From: Montifringilla adamsi
Taxonomy: Eukaryota; Chordata; Aves; Passeriformes; Passeridae
Reading direction: 5' to 3'
NCBI GenBank assembly: GCA_017590115.1
Contig: JAGGNK010006559.1
Span: forward strand, 989,231 to 1,053,230
Length of the DNA stretch: 64,000 nt
Each line of letters starts with the position of its first letter. The first letter of the stretch is position 1. Both the position numbers and the translations under genes were made by a program. The notes beneath the pieces are model-generated. The model saw only the letters and a list, made by a program, of their open reading frames with translations, made no database searches and was not told where the DNA came from. Of the stretch, positions 38,901 through 53,274 are shown piece after piece.

Positions 38901-41900
38901 TGTCCAGCCCAGGACCAGCTGCACCTGAGGTCAGAATTATAGCCAGCCATGAGATGATCATCCTGGTTTGTCTCCTGCTGTCCTAGAGATGGCCCTGACT
39001 TGGGCATGGTGTGGTGGTGAAGGCAGGGATGGACCCCACGGTGAGGTTATGGTGGCAGGAGCTGCTTTATCAGCTTGAGCTCCAGGCTGTGTAAGGAGGA
39101 AGAGCAGTGAGAGCTTCCAGACTCAGCCTTTTAATCTTCAGGAACCCTGCTGATGCCAAGAAGGCAGTCATATCTAAGCTGTGCCTCCTTGCTTGTCTGC
39201 ATCTTCTTTCTCCTCTCTTGTGTCTGTTATTGTGTTTCTTTCTGATTCTTCACTGGCCTTCCCTCTGTGACTTTGTTTTGGCTTTCCCCTTGACTCCAGA
39301 CTCAGCCTGTCTCCCACTTTTTTGGGATATTTTTCCTTCTTTTCTTTTTCCTTTCCACTGGGTTTGGTTCTCCTTGTTTTTTTCCCCCTGAGGCACTGAC
39401 CTCACACCTGACTCTTTCTTCCCTTGTGCCATCCCCATCTTTGGTCTCCCTTCTGGAGGAGAGATCCCAGCCAGTCCTCACACACACAGTGCCACCATCA
39501 GAGGGAGAGGGAATCAGCCCTTTGGAATGCCACCTGACATCTCTGGAAGTGGGGGCAAAAGAGAGGGATTTCCATGCTGAATCTCTTTATGGTTCCTCAA
39601 AATGCTCTGCCATGGGCAGCCCTTGGCAGCTGGGACCTCTGGTAAGCCAGGGCTCAGGGGAAGCCCAAAATCCCTCATGCCTTCCTGATTCTGGGCTTGG
39701 AGGAGTAAATCCTGCACCCAAGGTCCCCCCAGGGTGGGAGGTGCAGCCTCACCATTCTGGATCCTGACTGTTCTGGATCCTGACATTCTGGATGTGGCTG
39801 AACCAGACTGACAGGAGCAAGAGCTGCTGGGGTGAACTGGTGCACCAGAGGCTTCACAGGTTTTTGTAGCCATAATTTAATACACAACAGATTCCTCTCC
39901 CTGTCCCCACGGGGTTTGCTGAGTTACCAAGCCAAAGTGGTCCCCAGGGGTTTAGGAAGAAGTTTGGAGCCTGGGTTGTTTTTGTTTTGTTTTCAGTTGT
40001 CTGTTTTAAATTTATATATAACCTTCAAAAACTATCTCAAATTAAACATGAAATAATCATACACTAAGTTCAGTCTAAAGTTATTCAGATCTATGCAAAT
40101 ATGCAAAATAAGGTACTTAAAATGTCAAGCAGTGCATGTTAGCTGAAACTGTACAAAAAAGTCTCATCTGGGAAGTACAACTGGCTAAGAATCTGAAAGC
40201 AGTTTGTTTCAGTGCTTAAATCAGCTTTTGATCCCAGGTGCTTCTGCAAATGAGTTCATTTTATTCAACAAGTTAGTTCAGGTGGACTCAGGGAAATGTT
40301 TGGGAGCTGAACAAAAAATTATCAATAAAAAAAAGGCCTAAAGTCTTAAAAAAGAAACTGTAGCAATTTACTAAGTGCTTATAATGCTTGAATATTTCTT
40401 GTATATCATAAATCAATTAGTTCCAAACACAAAACATAATTTCTTCACACCTCCCCTCGTTTTATTTTTGCTCTTATGGTTCATTATGGTACTTTTATGT
40501 AAGTGAAGAGAACAATTCCAGAGTGCCAATTTGGTGCTTGTGTAGCCTTGGTCCAGCCAGAGGCCCAGCACAGAAGAGGCATTAATGAGAAAAGAGAAGA
40601 TCAATATTCACATAGTGAGTAGGAAATGAGTTGGTTCCTGCACCCTGAGTGGGGACAGGAGCAGGAGCTGGTGGGGCTCTGCCCAGGGACCCCAGGGAGG
40701 CCACGTTTCACTGCAGCCCTGGCTCGGGTGGCTCCCAGTGACAGGAGGGAGTCCAGCTCCAGGAGAGCCAGGGATGGTGGGCGGTGAGCAGAGAGGTGAT
40801 ACCAGGGCTTGTCCTTCCTGGAATGGCACAGGGGTGACCCTGTGCTCTCAGCCCCAGAGCCCTGCATTGGGACAGGCCTGGGAGCACTCACCAATCCCCA
40901 AAAAAGGGAAAGCCAATTTCACCCCATGGCTTTGCTTGTTCCAGCTTACAGAGGCAGCCCTGCCATGAAATTCCTCTTCTTTTTGTGCTAAAGCCATGAT
41001 CAGCTTCTGTGTGAGGAAATTGGGAGGTTTAGCTAGCCACAAACTTCTCACAGTTACCAGATCCTTCAGCTGAGCCCAGAGCCCAGCTGACTTCAGCCCT
41101 TGGTCAAGGGCGGCTTCCTGGAGAGCTCTGTGTTTGTGTTGCAAAGCAGACAGTGGGATGTGGCAATGTCAGGAAGATTTTTGTTGTTTCCTTGGGTTTT
41201 GCCTTGTGTCACCCCTCAGCACCTCCTGAGGAACTCAGGTTTCCTAAGAGCCATGCCTGTGCCTCCCCTGCTCTTCTTGCTTGATGTGAAGACAGAGCTG
41301 ATAATGGGCTGGATAATTTTGCATCCAGAATGAAGTCTTTTTTGCACTCTGAGGGCATCTTATGCTCCCACTGATGGTCAAATAGGACCAGAAGGATTTT
41401 TTTTTTTCTTCTCTTAACCCTCCCACCCTTCCTTCTGTACTGTGCATCTCTCCCTTGGCAGGTGTATCATGGCACCACGAGGAGCTGATGTCCCCCAGCC
41501 CCCGGGTGCAGGCCAGTGCCAGGGGACAGCCTGAGCTCAGGGGCTCACGGGCCAGACCTCTGAGGGCAAAGCAGGCCACGAGAGCTGGGCCTGGGCACAC
41601 AGCTGGTGCCCGTGCCAGGGCGAGCCCTGCGTGTCCCAGCAGGATCTGCTCGTGGAGGCTGGGCAGAAGCAGGAGGATCTGGGCAAAGTTCCTCAAGGCA
41701 AAGCTGTGTTATTAAATCTGTCACTGTCCTGGCAGAAGTGACCACGGACAGGGGCCTGTGCCTGGCAGTGCAAGGGCCAGTGGGGAGATGGTGCTGCTGG
41801 GTGCCAGGAGCACAGCCCTGACCCGCTCCCTCCCCACTGCAGCAGCTCTCAGAGCCCCGGGGGCCTGTCCTGGTGCCCTTGCCCAGCTGAGTGAGCCACA

Positions 41901-44900
41901 GCCCCTCGGGGCTGCTGGTCCATGGAGAGGGCGAGGCACGGGGGTGGCCAGCCGTGGCCGTGGCTTTGTGTTCTGGGATGCCCCCTGAGCTGCGTCCCCT
42001 GCCTGCAGGACAGGGTGGCTCTCACGGGTGGCCACTGTCCCGTGTGGGCAGGGACAGCAGCTGTGTGAGTACGTGGCTGCAGGGACCTTGTGGGGCTGGT
42101 CCTGGGGGGGACAGCCACCCCTGCCCACCCCAGCAGGTCTGGCAGTGTCAGGGGAAGCTCCGGGGCAGGTGGCAGGACCTGGGGGAGGTGACAGCCAGGC
42201 TGGTCTGCACAGCCTCCCCCAGCTCTGCAGGGCCCTGCCAGCGGGAGGCCCTGACTGCACGGTCCTGCTTTGCAGCTGATGCAGCAGCAGACCACGGTTC
42301 TCTCCACCTCCCACGGCAGCTACCTGAGCCCGGGCGTCGCCTTCTCCCCGTGCCACATCCAGCAGATCGGGGCCGTCAGTCTCAACGGACTGCCAGCCAC
42401 TCCCATTGCACCAGCGTCAGGTGAGGCCTCCGGGGCAGGGAACTCCTGGCCCAGCACTCACGGGCCCACCCGGGTAGAACAGTTCTGCACCTCCCGGTCA
42501 GCAGATGCATTAGCTCACTGCTCTCCAGCAGTGCAGCCTCTGAGCACAGCAGTCTCTGCTCAATTCCTCAACCCCCCCTGACACCCTCACATCCTCTTGC
42601 CCTACAGCTGTGCATTCTTGCTGCAGTTTTAGTAAATGCCTGGGTTCCCAGGATTGCACTTGGCTCAGATCAGCAGTGCTGCTGTTCATGATCATCACCC
42701 CACAGCAGTAATGCATGTTGGGTTCAAACCCTGTCAGGGCAGGCATGTGTCCTGCCAGGTGCTGTGCAAACCCAGATCAGAGATGTTCCCCCCTCAAAGC
42801 TCTGACACTCAGGACTGGCAGTTCTTCTCACACTCTTCCCACTAGTGCTGCCTCTTCGTTTTGTGAAGGCTCCAGTCTGTCATCTCCATGTGCCAAATAG
42901 AAGAGTTAATGGCTTCATACACAGCAGTCTTGCCTGGTGGAAGGGGGGAGCAGGGGCTTTGTGGGACCTTGACTTTCATGGGCTGTCCTCTCTTCTTGTC
43001 CAGGGCTACATTCACCACCTCTCCTGGGAACAGCAGCCATGCCAGGACTGGTGGCACCCATTTCCAATGGATTCACTGGAGTGGTACCATTCCCAAATGG
43101 GCATCCAACCTTGGAAACAGTTTACACCAATGGCCTTGTGCCATATTCAGGTATTGAGAGCAGTAAAAAAAACCCACCATGCAGAGACCTTTGAAATTGC
43201 AATTAGCTCCTCTTTTCTGGATTCCCCAGAATCTTTTGTAGCTCCCTCCCAGCCAGGCACTAAGACTCACTTGGGGGCGAGGGTGGGAAACAACACTACA
43301 CACACACACACACACACAGAGAATGCATGAGTGATTCCCTTTGCTGTGCTTCTGATTGTGTTTTTCTCTGCAGCCCAGAGCCCTTCAGTAGCAGAGACTT
43401 TGCACCCAGCCTTCACAGGAGTTCAGCAGTATGCAGGTACCAGCTTCCCTTGTCTCCCTCAGCCCCTTGTGTGGCTGACCAGATCCTCAGGTAAACGGTT
43501 TGTTCTGTCTCCTTGGGCTGCAGCTGTGTATCCAACCACCACCATCACCCCCATTGCACAGAGCATCCCTCAGCAGCCTCCCATCCTGCAGCAGCAGCAG
43601 CGAGAAGGTGAGGATCTCAGTGGGAGTAGGGGTGTCCAGTGGTGTGGGTGGGATTTGTGGAGCTCATCTTCTGCACAACAGAGACAATGGAGAGGGGATA
43701 GCACTAATTTTTGTCCACTGATCTTTAATGCTGGAGCTGGGGTATGGAAACAGCCACATGTCTGCAGTGAGTGGGAAGGATCACAGGATGTTTCCTGACC
43801 TCACATCTGGCCAGATGCTGCCAGGTGCAGAGGGGCAGTAGGCCCTGGAACACCTTCCACACCAAAAGGGATGAGAGTCAGCACCTTTCCTGTGCAAAGA
43901 GGATCCACTCATCCCCCTCTTTGCTGGTGCCAGAACCACAGTGGAACCAGTCAAACCAGCCTCTCCAATGTGCTCTCCTCTCTTTTCAGCCTTCATAGCC
44001 TATTGAATTTATTTTCAACTTACTTTAAAACTGGCTTGAATAGAATTTGGAGGCAAAGGCAGTCTCTCTCTGCACCTGATTGGTAGAGCAAGTGTCAGCA
44101 AGGGAGCAGCTTCTTGTGCTCCTAAGGAGCAAGTGAAGGAGTGGACAGGACCAGTTCAGCCCATAAATTGGATGTGTGGCAATTCAGGAGGTTTCCAGTT
44201 AAGGCTGTGGCTTCTGAACTGAAGGCAATGCTGCAGGGAGTGCTACAGCAGCTTTCACACAGCAGTGTCTGCCACTCTCCTAGGACTGGGACAGCTGTGA
44301 GCTCTCACCTCAGCTGATTTCCTTCCAGCAAAACAGCACCCAGACACTCACAGAGCTGGTTGTGTCCAGCACCCTGTGTAGGAACTGGGAAAGCTTTGAA
44401 AGAGAATCTGCTGTCCAGAAACTGCTCTCCAGTTTTGTAGAGTGTCTCTCAGTTGCTCTTCAAGAGCCCTCAGATCCCTTGATGGACCAGTGACAGGGAC
44501 AAGCAAGGGGAGGTCAGAGCAGGAGACAGTGCTAGGGCTCTCCTCCAGTGCTGTGCTGTGAGTTGAGCCCATTTCTCTTCCCCTGCCCTTTGGGGGCTTT
44601 CTGTTTTGTCCTTCTCCATCATCCCCATCCTGCAGGTCCTGAAGGCTGCAATCTCTTCATCTACCATCTCCCCCAGGAGTTTGGAGACAACGAGCTGATG
44701 CAGATGTTCCTGCCCTTTGGCAATATCATCTCCTCAAAGGTGTTCATGGATCGTGCCACCAACCAGAGCAAGTGTTTTGGTGAGTGAAGGCAAGGGAAGT
44801 TGATCAATAACAATGACACTCACACTGGGCATGGCACCAGCAGTGCCACTGTCACCCATCCTGTGTCCTTCCTTCAGGTTTTGTGAGCTTTGACAACCCA

Positions 44901-45005
44901 TCCAGTGCACAGACTGCTATCCAGGCCATGAATGGCTTCCAGATTGGCATGAAACGCTTGAAGGTCCAGTTAAAACGGCCCAAGGATGCCAACCACCCCT
45001 ACTGA
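11485..45005 (+). CDS. CELF5: CUGBP Elav-like family member 5, RNA-binding protein (complete)
   Basis: Twelve coding exons with GT-AG borders and consistent phases join into 462 aa: 11485-11674, 17994-18076, 29292-29340, 35854-35982, 36551-36630, 37554-37700, 42276-42420, 43004-43150, 43374-43436, 43524-43607, 44636-44779, 44878-45005. RRM1 covers about residues 22-100 (RNP2 LFVGQI, RNP1 KGCAFLTY), RRM2 about 110-187 (LFVGML, KGCAFVKF), then a long divergent linker and RRM3 about 376-455 (LFIYHL, KCFGFVSF), ending RPKDANHPY. The 83-, 49- and 80-nt exons 2, 3 and 5 are sizes I recall for the CELF family. The linker words [20 protein letters not shown] and the C-terminus identify CELF5 rather than CELF3, 4 or 6. 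CELF proteins bind GU-rich RNA and control splicing and mRNA fate; CELF5 is mainly neuronal. The start is the first in-frame ATG; the frame is open upstream to a stop at 11296 but has no ATG. Identity is very secure and exon 1's 5' limit is less so. Confidence 0.96.
14035..14165. promoter_or_regulatory. AT-rich candidate regulatory block in CELF5 intron 1
   Basis: The sequence contains TAATATTATTCATGAGGCAG, ATTTGCAT followed by GTTAATGG, and TTTATGTTAATCAC, giving clustered POU/homeodomain-like words in locally AT-rich DNA inside a GC-rich gene. The look is that of a conserved noncoding element, but conservation cannot be judged from one sequence. Confidence 0.3.
17185..17345 (-). mobile_element. 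Old CR1-like LINE remnant
   Basis: Plus-strand words CTTCCCTGGAGAGATCATTCC, CACAGTCTAAATCTCTTTTT and TCTTGATAACCAGCCAGATT match the reverse complement of ancient CR1/L3-type 3' regions (failure-to-splice, 'root', 'develop' blocks are not implied; only these words match). It is heavily diverged and the ends are unclear. Confidence 0.45.
21012..21130 (-). mobile_element. CR1 3'-end fragment
   Basis: The plus strand reads GTCATAGAATCATCAGGTTG, then AATGACCTCTGAGATCACTG and CCAACCATTAACCCAGCACT. This is the reverse complement of a CR1 3' end, with the terminal ATAGAATC repeat on the left. Only the last ~120 bases remain. Confidence 0.85.
23236..23249. promoter_or_regulatory. X-box-like (RFX) site
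   Basis: GTTGCCAAGGGAAC is close to the RFX palindrome GTTGCCATGGCAAC. It lies within CELF5 intron 2, about 3.7 kb from the stronger pair at 26.9 kb. One isolated near-match could be chance. Confidence 0.3.
26923..26982. promoter_or_regulatory. Paired X-box palindromes in CELF5 intron 2
   Basis: GTTTCCATGGCAAC (26923-26936) and GTTTCCATGACAAC (26969-26982) are both near-perfect RFX-family X-boxes, 46 bp apart start to start. A third related stretch, GTTCCATGTGGTGAATAAC, lies between them (about 26949). RFX factors drive ciliary and neuronal genes, so an intronic enhancer is plausible for a neuronal gene. This is inference from motif density only. Confidence 0.45.
29341..35853 (+). other. CELF5: CELF5 intron 3
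   Basis: The donor is GTAGTT, weaker than the consensus, directly after CGTGGAG; the acceptor is TTTGCCCCTAG before GGGACAGG. A third X-box, GTTTCCATGGGAAC, sits at 32149-32162. Short local duplications occur at about 32375-32490 (GGGTTTGGGATC twice, CAGGTGGAAGGGTTTG twice). No extra exon is identified in 6.5 kb. Confidence 0.75.
32149..32162. promoter_or_regulatory. X-box (RFX) palindrome
   Basis: GTTTCCATGGGAAC is a 14-bp near-palindrome matching the RFX X-box with one change. It lies in CELF5 intron 3 and belongs with the other X-box-like sites found in introns of this gene. Confidence 0.35.
35983..37553 (+). other. CELF5: CELF5 introns 4 and 5
   Basis: Intron 4 runs 35983-36550 (568 bp, donor GTGTGA, acceptor CCCTTTCCAG). 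Intron 5 runs 36631-37553 (923 bp, donor GTGAGT, acceptor CTGTGCCTAG preceded by a long CT-rich tract from about 37430). The 80-nt exon 5 between them (36551-36630) finishes RRM2. No mobile element or second gene is seen. Confidence 0.8.
37701..42275 (+). other. CELF5: CELF5 intron 6
   Basis: The donor GTGAGT follows GCGCAGGCT, and the acceptor CTGCTTTGCAG precedes CTGATGCAGCAG. The 4.6-kb intron contains a conspicuous AT-rich block at 40000-40500 and a short triple repeat of TTCTGGATCCTGA-like words at about 39754-39796. A strong pyrimidine tract ending in CTTGGCAG near 41461 is not followed by coding-like sequence. Confidence 0.75.
40000..40500. promoter_or_regulatory. AT-rich island with tandem octamers in CELF5 intron 6
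   Basis: About 500 bases are much richer in A+T than the surrounding intron. ATGCAAAT at 40093-40100 is followed immediately by ATGCAAAA, a tandem POU octamer arrangement. Other words include ATAATCAT and CATAAATCAATTAG. Composition and motif clustering suggest a conserved noncoding enhancer; no repeat family is recognised. Confidence 0.35.
42421..43373 (+). other. CELF5: CELF5 introns 7 and 8
   Basis: Intron 7 runs 42421-43003 (583 bp, donor GTGAGG, acceptor TCTTGTCCAG) and intron 8 runs 43151-43373 (223 bp, donor GTATTG, acceptor TTTCTCTGCAG). Exon 8 (43004-43150) between them encodes part of the divergent linker. Intron 8 ends with a CA repeat close to the next acceptor. Confidence 0.85.
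43298..43318 (+). repeat. (CA)n microsatellite just upstream of CELF5 exon 9
   Basis: About ten CA units on the transcribed sense strand end 55 bases before the start of exon 9. In RNA, CA repeats are known binding sites for hnRNP L, which can repress or activate nearby exons. Confidence 0.9.
43437..43523 (+). other. CELF5: CELF5 intron 9: 87 bp, in frame and free of stops
   Basis: The interval between exons 9 and 10 is exactly 29 codons long, and the reading frame of exon 9 continues through it into exon 10 without a stop. The donor GTACCA is weak and the acceptor is TTGGGCTGCAG. Retention would insert 29 residues into the linker before RRM3 rather than destroy the protein. Whether it is ever retained is not visible here. 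Confidence 0.7.
43608..44635 (+). other. CELF5: CELF5 intron 10
   Basis: The donor GTGAGG follows GCGAGAAG, and the acceptor ATCCTGCAG precedes GTCCTGAAGG. The 1.0-kb intron carries no recognised repeat or extra exon. Confidence 0.85.
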
Positions 45006-46509
45006 CAGCATGAGCAAGCAGGAGTCACTTCTGCAGCACAGGTAAACTGCCCCCAGCAGGGCACAGCTCTGCTCAGGCTCCAGTGCTCCCTGCAGAGGGG
45101 GAGGCCAGCAGTGGAGGCAGTGACACAGCTGGTGGGGCACAGGCTTCACCTCAGCTGGGTGACCAGAGCAGGCCTGGAGGTGATGGCCAGGTTCAGCAAT
45201 CAGCAGGCAAATTTGTGGCAATGGGGCAAGCCCAAAGCCAAGCCAGAGAGTCAAGATCAGGGTCAGAGTCCAGGGATTGCCAGGCAGGTCTATATGACAA
45301 TAATAAACATCGAGGTGGGAAGCCAGTGCAGGGGTTGGAGCCCAGGTAATGAGATCCATGGACAGCACAGGTCCATGGGCAGGTGGACACTGGCACTTCC
45401 ACACTGTGTGCCAGACCAAGGCTGATGGCACAGAGCTGTGAGGAGACGCTGGAGCTGTGGGCAGTGTGGACAGACAGGTGGGGCTGGTTAAGTTCATCAA
45501 GGCCTGTGAGTGCCCTGACTGTTGGTTCCAGTGGCCTGTGTGGTCTAAGCAAGGTTTTACTCTGCTGTCCAACTGCTCCCAAAAAGCTTTTGACTGCCTA
45601 AAAAGGTATTAAACCCCAGTAGTTTTCAGCTGTTACATGGGCCCTGAAGTTAGTCTGCAAACAGTGCTTTCTGGGGTGAGAAGAGGGAGAAGAGGAATTC
45701 TGTGATTCACAGGGATCACAGAAAAGCAGAGAAAAGTTGAGACCCTTGATGGGCTGCTGTCCAAGAGCCAGCTCCTGCCAGCCTACAGATGGGGAGCAAG
45801 AGAGAGCTGATCTGATTTGGGTCAGAATCCTGCTGCTCAAAGCCTGAGGTTTGCACAGATGTCCTCCTAACCTCCCAATTCCCTCCCTCCTCCATTTCTG
45901 TTCAGGTGAAGGGAAAGTCCAGAGGAAGAATTTCTGCTTCAGGTTGATTTTCAGAGAGGCCAGTAAATTTATCGACTCTTTTGACACCACCCCTTTCCTT
46001 CCTCGGCTTCCCACCTTACCCACCCCATCTTCCTCCTCCCCTCCTCTCCAAGACATGCAATTAAAGAGAAGGCTCAATATCTGCCCAGGAGGAAGATTCT
46101 TGCCACGCCTGGACTCGCATATTTGCTGCTAACGTGGTGCAAAGCAAAGGGACCAGCAAACCAGCAGCCCCTGGGACACGGAGCTCTTCCTCTCGGGGTG
46201 TGGCTGGAGAACATGGACCAAGCAAACCCATGGTGTGTCTCTAGGTTACTGCAGTGATGTGTGGAAATTTACTTCCGTCCCTCCCTCCCTCCTGCTCTGT
46301 TTCTGGCCCTTTCATAGATAACTATAAATATATACAGTCTCTATTTTTTTTTTTTAAACTAGCTCACAGGACCAAACTTTTCCATTCAGAGAGTGACTGC
46401 TTGCAAGAGGTATTGGAAATTAGGGGTTTGCCTTTGCAACAGTGTCTTCTCAGCACGCACTGCAGATAGGCCTGAACATTTTGGAGAGAGGGAGCTGGGG
46501 GTGGGCTGG

Positions 46510-46533
46510 GGAGAGAGAGAGAGAGAGAGAGAG
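46510..46533. repeat. (GA)n microsatellite in CELF5 3' UTR
   Basis: There are twelve uninterrupted GA units, inside the inferred CELF5 3' UTR. Confidence 0.9.
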
Positions 46534-47144
46534 CACATCTCTCTGCTCAACACGAGCAAGAAGGAGAAATACATTCCTCCAGGATTAGGGCACAGTCAGC
46601 TGCTCAGCTTGAGTCACTCATCCACCTTAGCACCAGCCTGGTTAAGGATCCGGAGAGCTCTGTCTTACCTTTCCAAGGGCTTCTGCAGACAAAGCTCCTG
46701 GGATGTGGTGCCAGCCCCTACCCTGAGCACTCCGTGATTAGGCTGAAAGCACAGGAAACCAGTCCCCTTCCTTAGAGGAACTGCACTGCCTCCCCACACA
46801 TGGCACAGATCCGTGTTTCACAGCTCTCCATGGCAACTGCATTTTCTTGATGAAGGCAGGAGAAGATGAGAGAGTGTGAGCAGATGCAATCTCCAGCACA
46901 GCTAGAGAAGGCTCCCAGGGGCTGCACACTGCCTCCCTGTGTCGGATACCAGCACTGGGGAGTGGGCAGTTCTTCCAGATGACACAGGACGTTTTCTCCC
47001 TCTGAATTCAGCAGGAGGACTCTACTCATGCACCCGCTGCAAAGCTTTCCCCAGAAGATGCAAGGAAAATAGGATGAAAGAGGGTTCCATTCTGGGATTT
47101 TCCCCCCAGCGTCCCCTCCAAGAGACAGATTATACATTATGCAG

Positions 47145-47179
47145 CATATACATATATATATACACACATATATATATGT
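47145..47179. repeat. Alternating TA/CA tract
   Basis: Runs of CATATATATATA and CACATATATATATG form an imperfect palindrome of alternating purine-pyrimidine, able to fold as a hairpin in RNA. Confidence 0.7.
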
Positions 47180-47440
47180 AGGGACAGCTCTATACACTAT
47201 ATACACAAACTATAAAGCACAGAATGTAGTTCAGAACTGGATTTTGAAAAGATCCCCTGGGAGTGGGGGGTGTGTGTCATCCTGACAAGGCACATCCCTT
47301 GAACAGTTTGGAACAGTCTCTTCAAGTTTCTACAAAAGTAAGGAAAGGAAAGGAAAGCAAGGCAGAACAGACCAACAAACCCCAGAGTGATTAGGAATGA
47401 ACGATTTCAATATTCAGAGTTTGATAAGGTACCACAAACG

Positions 47441-47460
47441 TGTGTGTGAGGGTGTGTGAG
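47441..47460 (+). promoter_or_regulatory. GU-rich element in CELF5 3' UTR
   Basis: TGTGTGTGAGGGTGTGTGAG is a GU-rich stretch of the kind CELF proteins bind. Placed in the transcript of a CELF gene it could mediate auto- or cross-regulation, which is inference. Confidence 0.4.
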
Positions 47461-47716
47461 CACATTGAAATAGGGACAAGAGAGTTGGTGGGGTAAAGTT
47501 GGTGCAATTGATACTGAAATGAGCTATGGGGATTTTGGAGAATCTCAGCCAACTCTCATTCTCCTCCAGTTTGCCCTTTGTTCAGGTGTTTGTGGCACAG
47601 TCCTTTAAGTACCTTCAGATCTCCTCAACCACCCTTCTGTGTCTGACGCTGAGAGTTTATGAGAGGTGAATGAAGCTGTGAGAGTCTGTGTGTTTCTATA
47701 GTCCATGTTTACTTAT

Positions 47717-47724
47717 TGTAAATA
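47717..47724 (+). promoter_or_regulatory. Pumilio response element
   Basis: TGTAAATA matches the UGUANAUA consensus bound by Pumilio proteins. It lies in an AT-rich distal 3' UTR segment (47690-47830) that looks typical of conserved neuronal 3' UTRs. Confidence 0.4.
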
Positions 47725-48038
47725 CCATTTTTATACTTAACATCTATTATGTATGTGATTTGTATAATGTACTTTATTTCTGCTACAAGTAATTTCATGA
47801 AGTTTAAACTTAGTCTAATTTTGAACAAAACAAAAAAAAAAAAAAGAAAAAATATGAACAAATGCAAAATGGGAAAAAAAAAAAAAAAAGGACTTTGGGA
47901 ATCCTAGGTCAAGCTGGTTTAAAACAAGCATTTACAGTTTCTTCCATCACAGTTACTGATGTGACTGTACAATGTTACAGGTGCGATACAAGCTTTGTCA
48001 ATGTCAAATTCCTCACTCTGGTCAAAAAAAATCCTAAA

Positions 48039-48044
48039 TTTATT
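48039..48044 (-). terminator. HSD11B1L: Poly(A) signal candidate for HSD11B1L
   Basis: TTTATT on the plus strand is AATAAA on the minus strand, about 640 bp past the HSD11B1L stop. It sits one base from the CELF5 AATAAA on the other strand. A nearer ATTAAA on the minus strand (48266-48271) is an alternative. Confidence 0.4.
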
Positions 48045-48045
48045 T

Positions 48046-48051
48046 AATAAA
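48046..48051 (+). terminator. CELF5: Distal poly(A) signal of CELF5
   Basis: AATAAA follows an A/T-rich 3' UTR tail and is followed within 30 bases by TTTTACTTG and GGGGCTTTACTTCCTGTTGT, a T/GT-rich downstream element. The position fits the end of a long CELF 3' UTR. Confidence 0.65.
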
Positions 48052-48684
48052 AGTTTTACTTGCTAAGTACCTGGGGCTTTACTTCCTGTTGTTAGTTGCA
48101 CCTGCTTTTAAGTAATGCTTACACTTGAAGATATTGCCAAAGCCCTGGGCTAATTTAATCGGTCACACAGGGTCAGCAAACAGGCCTTGGCCCACAGAAT
48201 CCAGGGGACCAGTATTTCTTCACAGGGGAAGCATCAACTCATAACACTAACACATTAAAAACTTGTTTAATTAAAATAGAGATAAAAATTCTACTTAGAG
48301 GAAGCAAGAGGGTTCATGGGATCCAAAAGTAGTGGAGGAAGGATGTCCCAGGAATGTACAGCCATTCCAGGACATCCTGTGCAGACAGACAGGGGTTAAA
48401 GCTGGGGCTGAGCAAAGGCTGGATGCTGTCAAAGTGAGGTGAGGCTGAAAGAGGAGGGGAGATGGGAGGAGGGCTAAGGCAGAGTGAACAGTGGGAAGGA
48501 TCTCTGACTGATGGGTAACAGCAGCAGAACCATGGCTGAAGCATGATGACAGACCATGAGTCATGTTAGGAAAATGGGACTTTGCCACCACTGCTGCCCT
48601 GCTTCACAGCAGTGGTTGAGTGGGATGCTTAGTGGGATGGCAGGAATGTGATTAGAAGGGCTACAGGATGAGACTGGGCATCCC
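48052..48684 (-). other. Convergent CELF5/HSD11B1L 3' region
   Basis: This is the probable HSD11B1L 3' UTR. The palindromic TTTAATTAAA at 48266-48275 offers an ATTAAA hexamer on both strands. No coding sequence or repeat family is seen. Confidence 0.5.

Positions 48685-53274
<4,590 letters not shown>

Larger units (their letters stand above)
45006..48070 (+). other. CELF5: CELF5 3' untranslated region
   Basis: From the TGA at 45003-45005 to the last poly(A) signal (48046-48051) there is about 3 kb without a coding frame. An earlier AATAAA at 45302-45307 could give a short form. The distal part contains GU-rich runs (about 47268-47275, 47441-47460), a Pumilio-type TGTAAATA (47717-47724), an alternating TA/CA tract (47145-47179), a GA repeat (46510-46533) and two genomic A-tracts (about 47829-47850, 47871-47890) that may cause false poly(A) priming. 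Confidence 0.8.

Noticed and set aside
39107..39391. Possible extra CELF5 exon after the acceptor-like TTAATCTTCAG near 39140
   Set aside because: The following frame does not resemble any CELF sequence and exon 6 joins exon 7 perfectly without it.
41401..41461. Strong pyrimidine tract ending CTTGGCAG in CELF5 intron 6
   Set aside because: The downstream sequence has no CELF-like coding content and no clear paired donor, so it is at best a cryptic acceptor.
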